The notes beneath the pieces were generated by a model. That model was not told the origin of the DNA. It did not search any database and saw only the letters and a program-made list of their open reading frames with translations. This document shows positions 9,659 through 18,170 of a DNA stretch of 64,000 nt, in pieces; position 1 is the first letter of the stretch, and each line of letters opens with the position of its first letter. The translations under genes and the position numbers were made by a program. Location: contig JACKDE010000002.1 in assembly GCA_020633675.1 (NCBI GenBank), positions 1,067,469 to 1,131,468 of the forward strand, written 5' to 3'. The stretch is from Deferribacteres bacterium. GTDB taxonomy: Bacteria; Zhuqueibacterota; Zhuqueibacteria; Zhuqueibacterales; Geothermadaptataceae.

Positions 9659-9988
9659 TTGTTTGTGGATGCATTTGCATGGCTCGCTGAGCAAAAAATA
9701 AAAGCCGCCATTCGCGATGGCGCATTCGACAAGCTGCCGTTTCATGGCAAACCGCTCCAGCTCGATGCTGATGCTTCGGTGCCGGCAGTGCTGCGCATGA
9801 GCTTCCAGGTTTTGCGCAACGCTGGCATTTTGCCGGAAGAAATGCGGCTCAAAAAAGAGCTCAGCGAGCTGCAACAAACATTGCGCGAAACGGCTGATGA
9901 AACCACCCGGCGACATCTGCAGATGCAAGTCAGCATGCTGGAGACGCGCTACCAATTGCTGATAGCGCGCCATCGCAGGAGCTATTGA
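9659..9988 (+). CDS. DUF1992 (DnaJ-related C-terminal) protein
   Basis: The 109-residue product matches DUF1992: AEQKIKAAIRDGAFDKLPFHGKPLQLD near the N-terminus (the residues LPxxGKPL are diagnostic), then a helical, charge-rich C-terminal half. The biochemical role is not established in bacteria. The probable start is TTG at 9659, six bases after the CsgG-domain gene's stop; GTG at 9665 is an alternative. The tight spacing suggests co-transcription with that gene. Confidence 0.75.
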   Translation: MFVDAFAWLAEQKIKAAIRDGAFDKLPFHGKPLQLDADASVPAVLRMSFQVLRNAGILPEEMRLKKELSELQQTLRETADETTRRHLQMQVSMLETRYQLLIARHRRSY

Positions 9989-10169
9989 AAGCGTCATTTC
10001 TGTCTTCTATCTGAATAGATTCCCGCGTTTTGACGCAAAACAGCTTTTCGACCAGGCTTTTTCGTATTTTCTGCTCAAATTATTGGACACGATGAGCTGA
10101 GTAGCAAATATTATTTTGGCAAGGTAGCTGTCACAAAACGTAAGATTTATGAATATTAGTATGCTACGA

Positions 10170-10203
10170 TATGTAGGGGCATGGCGCGCCATGCCCCTAC
10201 ATA
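10170..10203. repeat. Perfect 34-bp palindrome
   Basis: The 17-base arm TATGTAGGGGCATGGCG is followed directly by its exact reverse complement. It lies in the 303-base gap between two convergent genes (9989-10291), where no gene is supported. No T-run follows, so it is not a standard terminator. A degenerate half copy at 4106-4129 suggests a dispersed palindromic repeat family. Confidence 0.85.
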
Positions 10204-10291
10204 AGGACACAATGATTTTTTAGAGCATATTTTTTGATAGCTCCACTCCAAGTCTCTGCAATTCATGCCTGCAACTTGCTGCGCACCAAAA

Positions 10292-10849
10292 TCATTCCAA
10301 ATAAAGACGGTCGAAATACAGTACGATTTTTTCTTTCGGCTGCGCTGCATAGATTTTGAATAAGCCGACATGCTCCCGCTCAAAAATGCCATTCCCGGTT
10401 GTGTAGCGCAGCGAATCCAGCGCGATAGCAAAATGCCGTGCGCCTGGCGCCAGCTCGAGTGGCACTTCCACGCGTTGCTCATATTGCGTTTCTCGACGGT
10501 CGGCGATCTTCAAATAGATCCGTACGCTATCGTCCCCCGGATTCATGACATCAAAATGCAGCATGGAGAATGTTGACCAGTCTTTGGGAAATTGCGTGGG
10601 TTTCAGGCCAGGATCAGGGCCGTTTTTGAGCTCAATGCGCAGACTGTAATCGCCATGGGTGGCAAAATCCTGCGAGCGTTCAAAGACTTCACCACAGCGC
10701 CAGACAAAGCGATCCAACTCGGCATCGCTCTCAAAATCATAATCAAATGCCCAGCGCGGCTGATCGTCGCCATCTTTGCATGCAGCCAACAACAGTCCTG
10801 CCAGAAACACCAATACGGCAAAACGCAATTTTACATCAAGACGTCTCAT
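10292..10849 (-). CDS. Lipoprotein of unknown function with carbohydrate-binding-like beta domain
   Basis: The 185-residue product has a signal peptide with lipobox LLAAC (Cys24). The rest is a beta-rich domain: an initial FDYDFESDAELDRF, then GDYSLRIELK and FDVMNPGDDSVRIYLKIADR, ending in KIVLYFDRLYLE. This pattern resembles galactose-binding/CBM-like jelly rolls, but no specific family is certain. Its ATG overlaps the TAA of the metallophosphoesterase gene by one base, so the two form an operon. Confidence 0.7.
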   Translation of the reverse strand: MRRLDVKLRFAVLVFLAGLLLAACKDGDDQPRWAFDYDFESDAELDRFVWRCGEVFERSQDFATHGDYSLRIELKNGPDPGLKPTQFPKDWSTFSMLHFDVMNPGDDSVRIYLKIADRRETQYEQRVEVPLELAPGARHFAIALDSLRYTTGNGIFEREHVGLFKIYAAQPKEKIVLYFDRLYLE

Positions 10850-11730
10850 TACTTCTTCTCCGGCACAAATTCAATCACCGCAATTTCTGCCGGCACACCG
10901 AGCCGAAAAATGATGTCGGATGTGCCGACACCGCTGGTGACGTACAGCATTTTGTTGCGCTCCCGGAAGAATCCGTACATGTGCTCAGGATCCGGCTTGC
11001 GGCGCCACCATTTCCAAATGAAATCGGGCAGATAAATTTGTCCCCCATGCGTGTCTCCTGCAAGCACCAGCACATTTTTAGAATCCGAAATGCTGTCAAA
11101 GACTGTTGAAGTATGGCTCAGCAAAATCGTGGGCGTGGCGGCGCTTAAGGAGTCCGCGAGTGAAACATCCGGCAACATGTACGGCCCGCAATCGATGCCG
11201 GCAATGCGCACAGGCAAAGACGACCGCGTGTGATCGATGAACTGATCGCGAAGGAACTTCGTCTGGTTGAGCGAGATCGTTTCGGAGCCGGGTTTGGCGT
11301 GGCAAAAGGAACAGCTTGCACGCGAAAAAGAGTAGTCGGAATCTCCCATCACCGCGAACACGCCATCGCTGGCGCGCACCTTTTTGAGAAAATCGAAAGT
11401 GAGCTGATAGTCGTCCCACCAGCCGTACCAGCGCACCAGGTCGCCGGTCAGAAAAACGTAATCCGGCTGCAACGAATCCAGCATGTCGAGGACCACCTCC
11501 ACATGTTGACTATCCTCGGTGCGGAAATGGGTGTCGCTGATGTGCACGAGTTTTTTGCCAGCGAGAACACTCGCAAAGGCATCATTTTCAATCGTCAAAT
11601 GACGCACACGCACACGCGTCGAATCAAACGCCGCGGTTACAACGGTGATCATCACAAAGATGATCGCGAGAAAAAGAAGCCCTGATTTTTTTAAAAAAAA
11701 GGAGACGAAGCGCCAAATGAATGTGTGCAT
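10849..11730 (-). CDS. Membrane-anchored metallophosphoesterase
   Basis: The 293-residue protein has an N-terminal membrane helix (about residues 15-35) and a calcineurin-like phosphoesterase domain. Metal-site motifs are ISDTHF, TGDLV, SHTS and AGDTHGGQ. The usual GNH(D/E) motif appears as MGDSD, so its Asn and His are replaced; that His normally stabilises the transition state. The SFCHAKPG insert after it is also unusual. Related membrane-anchored enzymes act on phospholipid or UDP-sugar phosphoesters, but the substrate here is open. It is co-transcribed with the lipoprotein gene that follows. Confidence 0.85.
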   Translation of the reverse strand: MHTFIWRFVSFFLKKSGLLFLAIIFVMITVVTAAFDSTRVRVRHLTIENDAFASVLAGKKLVHISDTHFRTEDSQHVEVVLDMLDSLQPDYVFLTGDLVRWYGWWDDYQLTFDFLKKVRASDGVFAVMGDSDYSFSRASCSFCHAKPGSETISLNQTKFLRDQFIDHTRSSLPVRIAGIDCGPYMLPDVSLADSLSAATPTILLSHTSTVFDSISDSKNVLVLAGDTHGGQIYLPDFIWKWWRRKPDPEHMYGFFRERNKMLYVTSGVGTSDIIFRLGVPAEIAVIEFVPEKK

Positions 11731-11817
11731 GCAGTCTGAGAAATTGGGTTTTTGAATAAAAATTTGCCTTTGAAAGTACGCGCAGCGCTGGAGCTTGCGG
11801 AGTGCAATCAGGATTTC

Positions 11818-12387
11818 TTACTGGCCGACTTGCTGATAGCGGAAGCAATCGACAATGTGATCGTTCACCATGCCGACAGCCTGCATGAAGGCATAGCAGA
11901 TCGTCGAACCGACAAATGTGAAGCCGCGTTTTTTCAAATCCTTGCTCATGGCATCGGATTCGGCGGTTTGGGCCGGCAATTCTTTCAACGAGCGCCAGGC
12001 ATTGACTTTAGGCTTGCCTTGTACAAATTGCCAGATGTAGGCATCGAAGCTGACAAACTCCTTTTTCACTGCCAGAAAGGCCCTGGCATTTTTGATGGCT
12101 GCAGCCACTTTGAGCCGGTTGCGCACAATGCCCGGATTGGCGAGCAATTCAGCCAGTTTGCTTTCATCGTACAGGGCAATTTTATGTGCATCGAAGTGAT
12201 CGAACGCCAGGCGATAGTTTTCACGTTTTTTAAGAATCGTTGACCAGCTCAAGCCTGCCTGCGCGCCTTCCAAAATCAGCATTTCGAATAAAAGCCGGTC
12301 ATCGTGCGCCGGCACACCCCACTCGTCGTCGTGGTATGCGACATAAAGCGGATCGTTTGCCGGCGCCCATTCGCACCGCTTTAACAT
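11818..12387 (-). CDS. tag: DNA-3-methyladenine glycosylase I
   Basis: The 189-residue product has the typical Tag length. It shows RCEWAPANDPLYVAYHDDEWGVP at the N-terminus with the first zinc-binding Cys, GLSWSTILKKRENYR with the substrate-pocket aromatic, and the C-terminal GSTICYAFMQAVGMVNDH with the remaining Cys/His. Tag removes N3-methyladenine from alkylated DNA, leaving an abasic site that endonuclease IV can process. The ATG at 12387 is preferred, since TTGGAGG lies five bases upstream; an in-frame TTG at 12399 overlaps that site. Confidence 0.96.
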   Translation of the reverse strand: MLKRCEWAPANDPLYVAYHDDEWGVPAHDDRLLFEMLILEGAQAGLSWSTILKKRENYRLAFDHFDAHKIALYDESKLAELLANPGIVRNRLKVAAAIKNARAFLAVKKEFVSFDAYIWQFVQGKPKVNAWRSLKELPAQTAESDAMSKDLKKRGFTFVGSTICYAFMQAVGMVNDHIVDCFRYQQVGQ

Positions 12388-12449
12388 GTAAGCCTCCAAT
12401 TCATCGTTTCAGAATAAAACAATCCTGTCCTGCAGCGCAAATCATCTCA

Positions 12450-12926
12450 TCACGCTTCCATGTACGGCATGGGCGGGACTTTACCGAGCAAACGCGAGTA
12501 CACGGTCAAGGCGCCGCGGTGGTGCGCGGTGTGGTCGGTAATAGCACCGATAATCGCATAGCGGGGCTGCCCGCCCATCACCGGGCCTTCCGGCAAAGCT
12601 TCCGTCAGTTCGGAATCGCTTTTGGCGGAAATCGTCTCGATTGCTTTGCTGATCGCTTGATCGAACCATTTCCTGGCAGCAGTGAGCGATGTGCAGGCGG
12701 AAACCTCACGATCGTGTTTTTCAAAGTCAAGATCAAATCCTTGCGGACGAAATGCGCCGTCCAAAAACCAGTCGATGGTTTGCGCGGCGTGCGCGACGTG
12801 TTTTGCCACTGAAAACAACGGTTCTTTGGGTGCAAAGCTTGAATCCACTTCATCGAGACAGCGCGTGCTGCGCTGAAAATACTCTGCCGCGACCTTGAGT
12901 TCGCTGATCATCTCTTGCTTGTTCAT
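12450..12926 (-). CDS. DinB-family protein
   Basis: The 158-residue four-helix protein carries the DinB/YfiT metal ligands: a His in VAKHVAHAAQTIDWFLDGAF and the HTAHHRGAL motif near the C-terminus. DinB-fold proteins include thiol-dependent transferases and many proteins of unknown activity. The start ATG has AGGGAGAAAGACG upstream. It is on the same strand as tag, 62 bases apart, so co-transcription is possible. Confidence 0.85.
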   Translation of the reverse strand: MNKQEMISELKVAAEYFQRSTRCLDEVDSSFAPKEPLFSVAKHVAHAAQTIDWFLDGAFRPQGFDLDFEKHDREVSACTSLTAARKWFDQAISKAIETISAKSDSELTEALPEGPVMGGQPRYAIIGAITDHTAHHRGALTVYSRLLGKVPPMPYMEA

Positions 12927-13329
12927 CGTCTTTCTCCCTGTTTTTGAAAAGTGTTTAGCCAGTTTTGGGCAAAGATAATATGTGACAATGACAACCTTGT
13001 GTCAGCAGCGAAAGCCAACATTCAATTTTTTTTGGCAGCATCGATCTGGCTCTCTTGTTTTGCGAATCCAAGTCGATGAAAAACAACGGCAAAATCAATA
13101 CGATCGATTTTTGCGAGATTTATAAGCATTGCTTATCGGATGCAATCGTTTGTCGATAAAAGATCAAGCCTTTAATAAACAGATAGTTGTGCTGATTTGT
13201 AGGTTTCTTTTTTCGCTGGCATGATGGTTGATTAAGTCAACTCGGAAGTGTCATCTGATGATACGGACGAACGCAAGCCGGGAGAGCGATTCTCATTAAA
13301 TCGTGTTGAGAAGCAGGAAGGGCGTAAAG
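12927..13329. other. Intergenic region between divergent genes
   Basis: No gene is supported in these 403 bases. A hyphenated dyad, ATAAGCA-T-TGCTTAT at 13122-13136, could be a regulator site for either of the diverging genes. Nothing else stands out. Confidence 0.4.
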
Positions 13330-14178
13330 ATGGATGCAGCAAAAATAAACGGGTTCTCGCTGGCATTGGGCTTCGCGCTATTACAAATTTCTGCTGGCGC
13401 GCTGGGCGCGCAATCTATTTGGGTGGAAATGGCTGCACCGAAGAGCTTCACTGTGGAAGCCACATACGTCAATTTCACCGGACTATATTCATCCGATCTC
13501 AATGGAATCGTTATTTCTCCAGCGCAGGGATTTTATTTTTTGGAACACTCAACGCTCCGAATTGAGATCCCTCTGGTTTATGCACGGTATAGTCATCACC
13601 GGACCCATCACTCAGGCTCTGAAGTGGACAACGGCAACATTGTGCTAACCTGGACGATCATGGAGCCTGAAGCGAATACCTGGTTTGATTTTGGACTGAG
13701 TTTGCCTGTTTCTTCGTTTTCAAGAGAAAATAGGCATGCGGGCTTAATTGCAGGCGGCGGTTATTTGGATCGCTTAAATCTATTCGTCTCAGAAAAAATT
13801 GTGGTGAGTGGCAAGCTAAACTACTCAGGTTCTGCGCAAAACAGCCACATTTTTAAAATTTGTTTCGGTCCGGAGTTGGGTATGCCCTCGAGCGATTCAA
13901 ACATTGATCCGGTTATGGCATTTCATTTCAGCGGCCTGATTGGCTATAGATGGCAGCGTATTAGCGCAATGACGGGCGCTTCCACGCTGTTTTTTTTCGG
14001 AGATGGTCGAGCCCCGCTCACAGGCACGAATTGGCAATGGAATACGGCCGTCAATTTTAAAATGGCCAAGCTGCACCCCGGTATCCATTTCAGAATGTCG
14101 ATTCAGCCTGAAAACTATTCTGACGGCAGGACTGATTTTGTGGTGGGTTTGCACAGTTCGTTTGATTTGAATCAATAG
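13330..14178 (+). CDS. Secreted beta-rich protein, paralogue A
   Basis: The 282-residue protein begins with an export signal ending near ALGAQ. The mature part opens with SIWVEMAAPKSFTVEATYVNFTG and continues with alternating beta-strand patterns, aromatic girdles and an even C-terminal end, as in an outer-membrane beta-barrel or porin-like protein. The family is not recognised. It is clearly related to the next gene: both mature proteins begin Q-S-x-W-x-E-M and have the same length and strand spacing. The ATG at 13330 has GGAAGGG eight bases upstream. Confidence 0.72.
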   Translation: MDAAKINGFSLALGFALLQISAGALGAQSIWVEMAAPKSFTVEATYVNFTGLYSSDLNGIVISPAQGFYFLEHSTLRIEIPLVYARYSHHRTHHSGSEVDNGNIVLTWTIMEPEANTWFDFGLSLPVSSFSRENRHAGLIAGGGYLDRLNLFVSEKIVVSGKLNYSGSAQNSHIFKICFGPELGMPSSDSNIDPVMAFHFSGLIGYRWQRISAMTGASTLFFFGDGRAPLTGTNWQWNTAVNFKMAKLHPGIHFRMSIQPENYSDGRTDFVVGLHSSFDLNQ

Positions 14179-14331
14179 AAGCACTTGTTGCCATAAAGGT
14201 GGCTCGTACTTGAGCACAATAAATTCGCCTGGCAATGCGCACCGGCAGGTTTGTGATCAAATGGTAAAATCAGAATGGGTGTTCAATAAATTATCTTTCG
14301 TCGATTTATATCAAAAGGAAAGGGGCGAAAA

Positions 14332-15177
14332 ATGAAAAAGCTCAGTAAAATCAGACTGGCGTTGGCGGCGGGCGTCGCCTTGTTGCTGATGCATAGCACG
14401 CTCATGGCGCAATCGATGTGGCTCGAAATGCCGGGTAAAAACAGCTTTGCATTGGAGATGTCGCAGGCACAGTTCGGCGGTATCAACGCTTATGGCTTCA
14501 ACCGCAATGCATGGGTGTTCACGCCTTCGTTGAGAATGGAGTTGCTGGAAGGTCAATTCATCAAATTCGAATTGCCGATTGCGTACGGAAGCATGAATTA
14601 TGCTTCCCCTGCGGATCCGTTTGATTACTCAGAAACAGCCCTTGGCAATCCGTATATCGGATTTGAGATAAGGCCCAAAAACTCAGGCTTTAGCTTCGAC
14701 CTCGGTGCTCGCATTCCAATTGCCAAAGATGACAAGGACTTCGCTCTTAGTTCGGGTGAGCATGTGGCATTAGACCGGTTCTGGATTTTTTTGCCCGACC
14801 TGACATTAATCGATGGATTGATGAACTACAAAATCCAAACGAAAGAAGGTATTATTCTAAGATTCAGATTCGGACCTGAATTAGCGATCAATAGCGCCGG
14901 TGGAGGCAAAACCGAGACTGAACTGTTCTTGCGTTACGGCGCCATGCTCGGTTATCAAAATTCGACGATCAGCATACTGGCAGGCCCGTCAGGTACGTAT
15001 TTCGCCACAGCGGAAGATTGCGATTTCAGTGAATGCCTGCTGGAACAGTTTGATGTGGCTTTCACTTTGTCCGTAAAAAGAGTCCGGCCCGGTATTCACT
15101 TCAAGCTGCCCATCGATGAAGAATTCGCTGCCAAATCGGTCATCGGCGCACACCTTGCTTTTGCCTTGGCGGAATGA
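14332..15177 (+). CDS. Secreted beta-rich protein, paralogue B
   Basis: The 281-residue protein has an export signal (residues 1-24, ending STLMAQ), then SMWLEMPGKNSFALEMSQAQFGG. Strand-forming repeats such as FRFGPELAINSAGG and HFKLPIDEEF fit an outer-membrane barrel. It is a tandem paralogue of the gene at 13330. AAGGAAAGGGG lies six bases before the ATG. The function is unknown. A strong terminator follows at 15200-15240. Confidence 0.72.
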   Translation: MKKLSKIRLALAAGVALLLMHSTLMAQSMWLEMPGKNSFALEMSQAQFGGINAYGFNRNAWVFTPSLRMELLEGQFIKFELPIAYGSMNYASPADPFDYSETALGNPYIGFEIRPKNSGFSFDLGARIPIAKDDKDFALSSGEHVALDRFWIFLPDLTLIDGLMNYKIQTKEGIILRFRFGPELAINSAGGGKTETELFLRYGAMLGYQNSTISILAGPSGTYFATAEDCDFSECLLEQFDVAFTLSVKRVRPGIHFKLPIDEEFAAKSVIGAHLAFALAE

Positions 15178-15199
15178 ATTTGAATGCATTCGCATTTGC

Positions 15200-15240
15200 A
15201 ATGCCCGCATCTTTTGTTAAATTATGCGGGCATTTTTTTT
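15200..15240 (+). terminator. Rho-independent terminator after paralogue B
   Basis: AATGCCCGCAT (15200-15210) pairs with ATGCGGGCATT (15224-15234) and runs straight into an eight-base T tract. The loop is 13 bases. Confidence 0.92.
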
Positions 15241-15304
15241 GCTTTTTTCAATCCAAATTGAGCTGCAACGATTTCTCGATCCCCAAATCACGTAAAGGGT
15301 AGTC

Positions 15305-15676
15305 ATGAAAAAATTTGTTTTCTGGAGCACGCGTCATGCAGGAAAAGACATCGTTATGACGGAAGACCTGGGGCGATATGCGCAAGGCAAAACGGCCTGG
15401 GAAGCGCTTTTCTTTCTGGCGGAAACACTGAAAACATGGCAGCCAGCTACAGATACCACCGAGAGCGATTTTAACCAGCGTTTGAAAATGTATCAGGAAA
15501 CAGGCTTGAACAAAATCGAGATTTTTTTGGAGTACCTTGACGGCAAATATGCTGTGCGCAGCGCCGGCGTTCGCAGTGCAATCAAAGCCAACTCCGAACA
15601 ACAGGCTTTGCTGAAATACCTCGAGTTGATGGCCGCTAATTCTCTCGAAAATGAAAATGGCCAGATGGGGATGTGA
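15305..15676 (+). CDS. Hypothetical protein, 123 residues
   Basis: This is a soluble, mostly helical protein beginning MKKFVFWSTRHAGKDIVMTE. It has no signal peptide, membrane segment or recognised motif. Codon use resembles its neighbours. It stands alone between the terminator at 15240 and the oxidoreductase gene. I do not recognise a family. Confidence 0.6.
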   Translation: MKKFVFWSTRHAGKDIVMTEDLGRYAQGKTAWEALFFLAETLKTWQPATDTTESDFNQRLKMYQETGLNKIEIFLEYLDGKYAVRSAGVRSAIKANSEQQALLKYLELMAANSLENENGQMGM

Positions 15677-15757
15677 TTCGCGCATGCTGCCTTCACGCCC
15701 AATATCCGGGTTTGGTTGAAAAAACAGCAATCTGAGAAATATACGGAGAGGAAACAG

Positions 15758-16741
15758 ATGAGCAAAACAGTGCTGAATTGGGGCTTGTTGTCAACAGCCC
15801 GCATCAACCGTGCCCTGATCCCTGCCCTGCGCGCTTCAAAACGCAGCCACCTGTTGGCGGTCGCTTCTCGCTCGGCGGATTCTGCCGATGCATACGCGAG
15901 AGAGTGGCGCATCCCGCGCGCGCATCATTCTTATGAAGCATTATTGGTTGACCCTGAAATTGACATAGTTTACAATCCGCTTCCCAATCATCTGCACGCC
16001 GAGTGGACGATCAAGGCTGTTGAAGCCGGCAAACATGTGTTGTGTGAGAAACCCCTGGCTTTGTCAGTGGATGAAGTGGACGCGATTGCTGCTGCCGCGC
16101 ATAAACACGGGCGGGTTGTGGCCGAAGCCTTTATGTATCGTCATCACCCGCAGACGGACAAGATAAGGGAAATCGTGCAAAGTGGTACTCTCGGGGAATT
16201 GAAACTGCTGCGTGGTTCTTTTGCGTTTTTTCTGGATCGGGAAGGCGATATTCGGTTTGATCCGGCCATGGGAGGCGGCAGCATTTGGGATGTGGGCTGT
16301 TACCCCATCAGCTACATGCGGACGATCGTCGAAGCGGAACCGCTTGAGGTTTTTGGCTGGCAGGCCGTCGGTCCGACCGGAATCGATGTATCCTTTTTTG
16401 GACAATTGCGGTTTGGAGATGACATTTATGGGCAATTCGACAGTAGCTTTGTTACGCCTTTTCATTCTCGCATGGAGCTTGTCGGTAGTGAAGCGACCTT
16501 GATCGTACCGAAGCCGTTCAAGCCCGGCCTCGATGATGAGGTATTCCTGGTTCGAGATGGGAAAACTGAGGCCATTGAAGTAAAAGGGATCGACTTGTAT
16601 TCCGGGGAAGTGGAAGATATGGCAGATGCCGTTTTGCTGGGCAAGCACCCGCGTATTTCTTTGCAGGACAGCCGCGCCAATGTCGCCACCATCAAGGCGC
16701 TGCTCGAATCGGCAAACAAAGGTGTGGCCGTTCGGCTCTGA
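15758..16741 (+). CDS. Gfo/Idh/MocA-family NAD(P)-dependent oxidoreductase
   Basis: The 327-residue protein has an N-terminal Rossmann fold (LNWGLLSTARINRALIPALRAS, a divergent nucleotide-binding loop), then VYNPLPNHLHAEWTIKAVEAGKHVLCEKPLAL with the family's catalytic EKP Lys. Next come AEAFMYRHHPQ and the C-terminal alpha/beta substrate domain with GGGSIWDVGCYPI. Such enzymes oxidise or reduce sugar-like alcohols or ketones. The substrate is unknown. The ATG at 15758 is set by GGAGAGG seven bases upstream; an in-frame ATG at 15716 lacks one. Confidence 0.9.
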   Translation: MSKTVLNWGLLSTARINRALIPALRASKRSHLLAVASRSADSADAYAREWRIPRAHHSYEALLVDPEIDIVYNPLPNHLHAEWTIKAVEAGKHVLCEKPLALSVDEVDAIAAAAHKHGRVVAEAFMYRHHPQTDKIREIVQSGTLGELKLLRGSFAFFLDREGDIRFDPAMGGGSIWDVGCYPISYMRTIVEAEPLEVFGWQAVGPTGIDVSFFGQLRFGDDIYGQFDSSFVTPFHSRMELVGSEATLIVPKPFKPGLDDEVFLVRDGKTEAIEVKGIDLYSGEVEDMADAVLLGKHPRISLQDSRANVATIKALLESANKGVAVRL

Positions 16742-16807
16742 CTGCCCGACTTGAGTTCAATTGCGAAGGCGGCAGTGATTTCCCTTCGATTTGTCCGAAT
16801 TGGGATT

Positions 16808-17980
16808 TTAGTTTGTCGTATCGGTTACGGATTGCGCACTTTCCCGCTTACCACCAAGCAGCAGCATATAGGCATCTTCCAGTGTGGGCTGGACAGATTG
16901 TGCCTGCAACCCCGGCACCGGCTTTTCGCTGATAAAGCGCATGCGGACCTGCTCCGCGGATTTGCTATGCTGCACAACATTGAGCTGTTCCCGCCATTTT
17001 TGAAATTCATCCTCAGGCACCGTCGCGACGAACACTTTGCCACGCGCCATCTGCTCCATTTCGGCTGGTGAGCCGCGATAGACCACCCGGCCACGATCCA
17101 GTACAGCCAAATCATGGCATGTGCTGGAAATGTCTTCGACCACGTGCGTGCTAAAAATCACGATACGGTCTTTGGCCAATTCGGATAACAGATTGCGGAA
17201 TCGAATGCGTTCGCGCGGATCCAGACCGGCTGTCGGCTCGTCAACAACAATGATTTTGGGCAGATGCAGCAGTGTCTGCGCGATGCCGACACGTTGCTTC
17301 ATGCCGCCCGAGAACGTTTTGATTTTGCTGTGTTTTCGATCTTCGAGGCCAACGCCTTCGAGAAGCTGATTGATGAGCGTGTGGCGTTTTTCGATATCGT
17401 ATATACCATTGATGGTGGCGTGATAATTGAGATATTCAACCGGTGTCATGTTTTCGTACAAGCCAAAATCCTGCGGTAAATAGCCGATGGCGCCATGAAA
17501 AATATCGCGATGCTCGTCGAGGTCACGACCGTTGATTTTGATGCTGCCGCGATCGGCTTCCAGCACACCGACGATATTGCGCATGAGGGTGGTTTTGCCT
17601 GCGCCATTTGGTCCGAGCAAGCCGAACATCCCCTGGCAGATTTCAAGATCGACGCCTTGCAGCGCCACGACTTCGGGTTGTGGGGGGCGGATAATCGGAA
17701 TCGCTTTGACAATGCTGTAAATGCCGCGCTTGATTTTGCGCAGCCGGCCTTCGGGCAATTCGGGATTGATTTCGCCACGCTCGATTTTGCGCCCGATGCG
17801 ATACAGCCGATACAAAATAAACATCACGACCACGAAGATGATGCTGAACGCGATTGATTGCACGCGCAGGTGCAAGTAAATGGCAGCAAATAACGCCACC
17901 AGCAAGCCACCTCGCCGTGGAAAAGAGAACGGCGTGATTTCGTCTGCAGGCGAAACGGAAGGTGAAAGGCTTTGAGTCAT
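16808..17980 (-). CDS. ABC transporter ATPase with N-terminal membrane segment
   Basis: The 390-residue protein has about 100 residues ahead of the ATPase, with two hydrophobic stretches near residues 25-55. The nucleotide-binding domain follows: Walker A GPNGAGKTT, Q-loop YLPQDFG, signature FSGGMKQRVG, Walker B IIVVDEPTAGLD and H-switch STHVVED. It resembles ATPases of ABC-2 export systems, where the C-terminal regulatory tail is also seen. No permease gene lies next to it, and the N-terminal segment is too short to form a transport channel alone. ATG at 17980 is chosen over TTG at 17992. Confidence 0.88.
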   Translation of the reverse strand: MTQSLSPSVSPADEITPFSFPRRGGLLVALFAAIYLHLRVQSIAFSIIFVVVMFILYRLYRIGRKIERGEINPELPEGRLRKIKRGIYSIVKAIPIIRPPQPEVVALQGVDLEICQGMFGLLGPNGAGKTTLMRNIVGVLEADRGSIKINGRDLDEHRDIFHGAIGYLPQDFGLYENMTPVEYLNYHATINGIYDIEKRHTLINQLLEGVGLEDRKHSKIKTFSGGMKQRVGIAQTLLHLPKIIVVDEPTAGLDPRERIRFRNLLSELAKDRIVIFSTHVVEDISSTCHDLAVLDRGRVVYRGSPAEMEQMARGKVFVATVPEDEFQKWREQLNVVQHSKSAEQVRMRFISEKPVPGLQAQSVQPTLEDAYMLLLGGKRESAQSVTDTTN

Positions 17981-18170
17981 AAGATTTTCCAATTTGGAAC
18001 AGGTGCTCAGTTCTTGCGCTTTAGCAATACTTGCAACTATACTGCATTTTGGGCAAAAGGTTGTGTTGGTTGTCCGAAAAATGTTTCAATCGCTTTGGGA
18101 TGTGCACACGGATCAAAAACTACCCGGATACAAGAACGAAAATCAGTGTGCTTTTTTCATCCGCGTGTAT

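Noticed and set aside
10007..10210. 67-residue minus-strand frame across the 34-bp palindrome
   Set aside because: It overlaps the palindrome, has no ribosome-binding site and ends in non-protein-like sequence.
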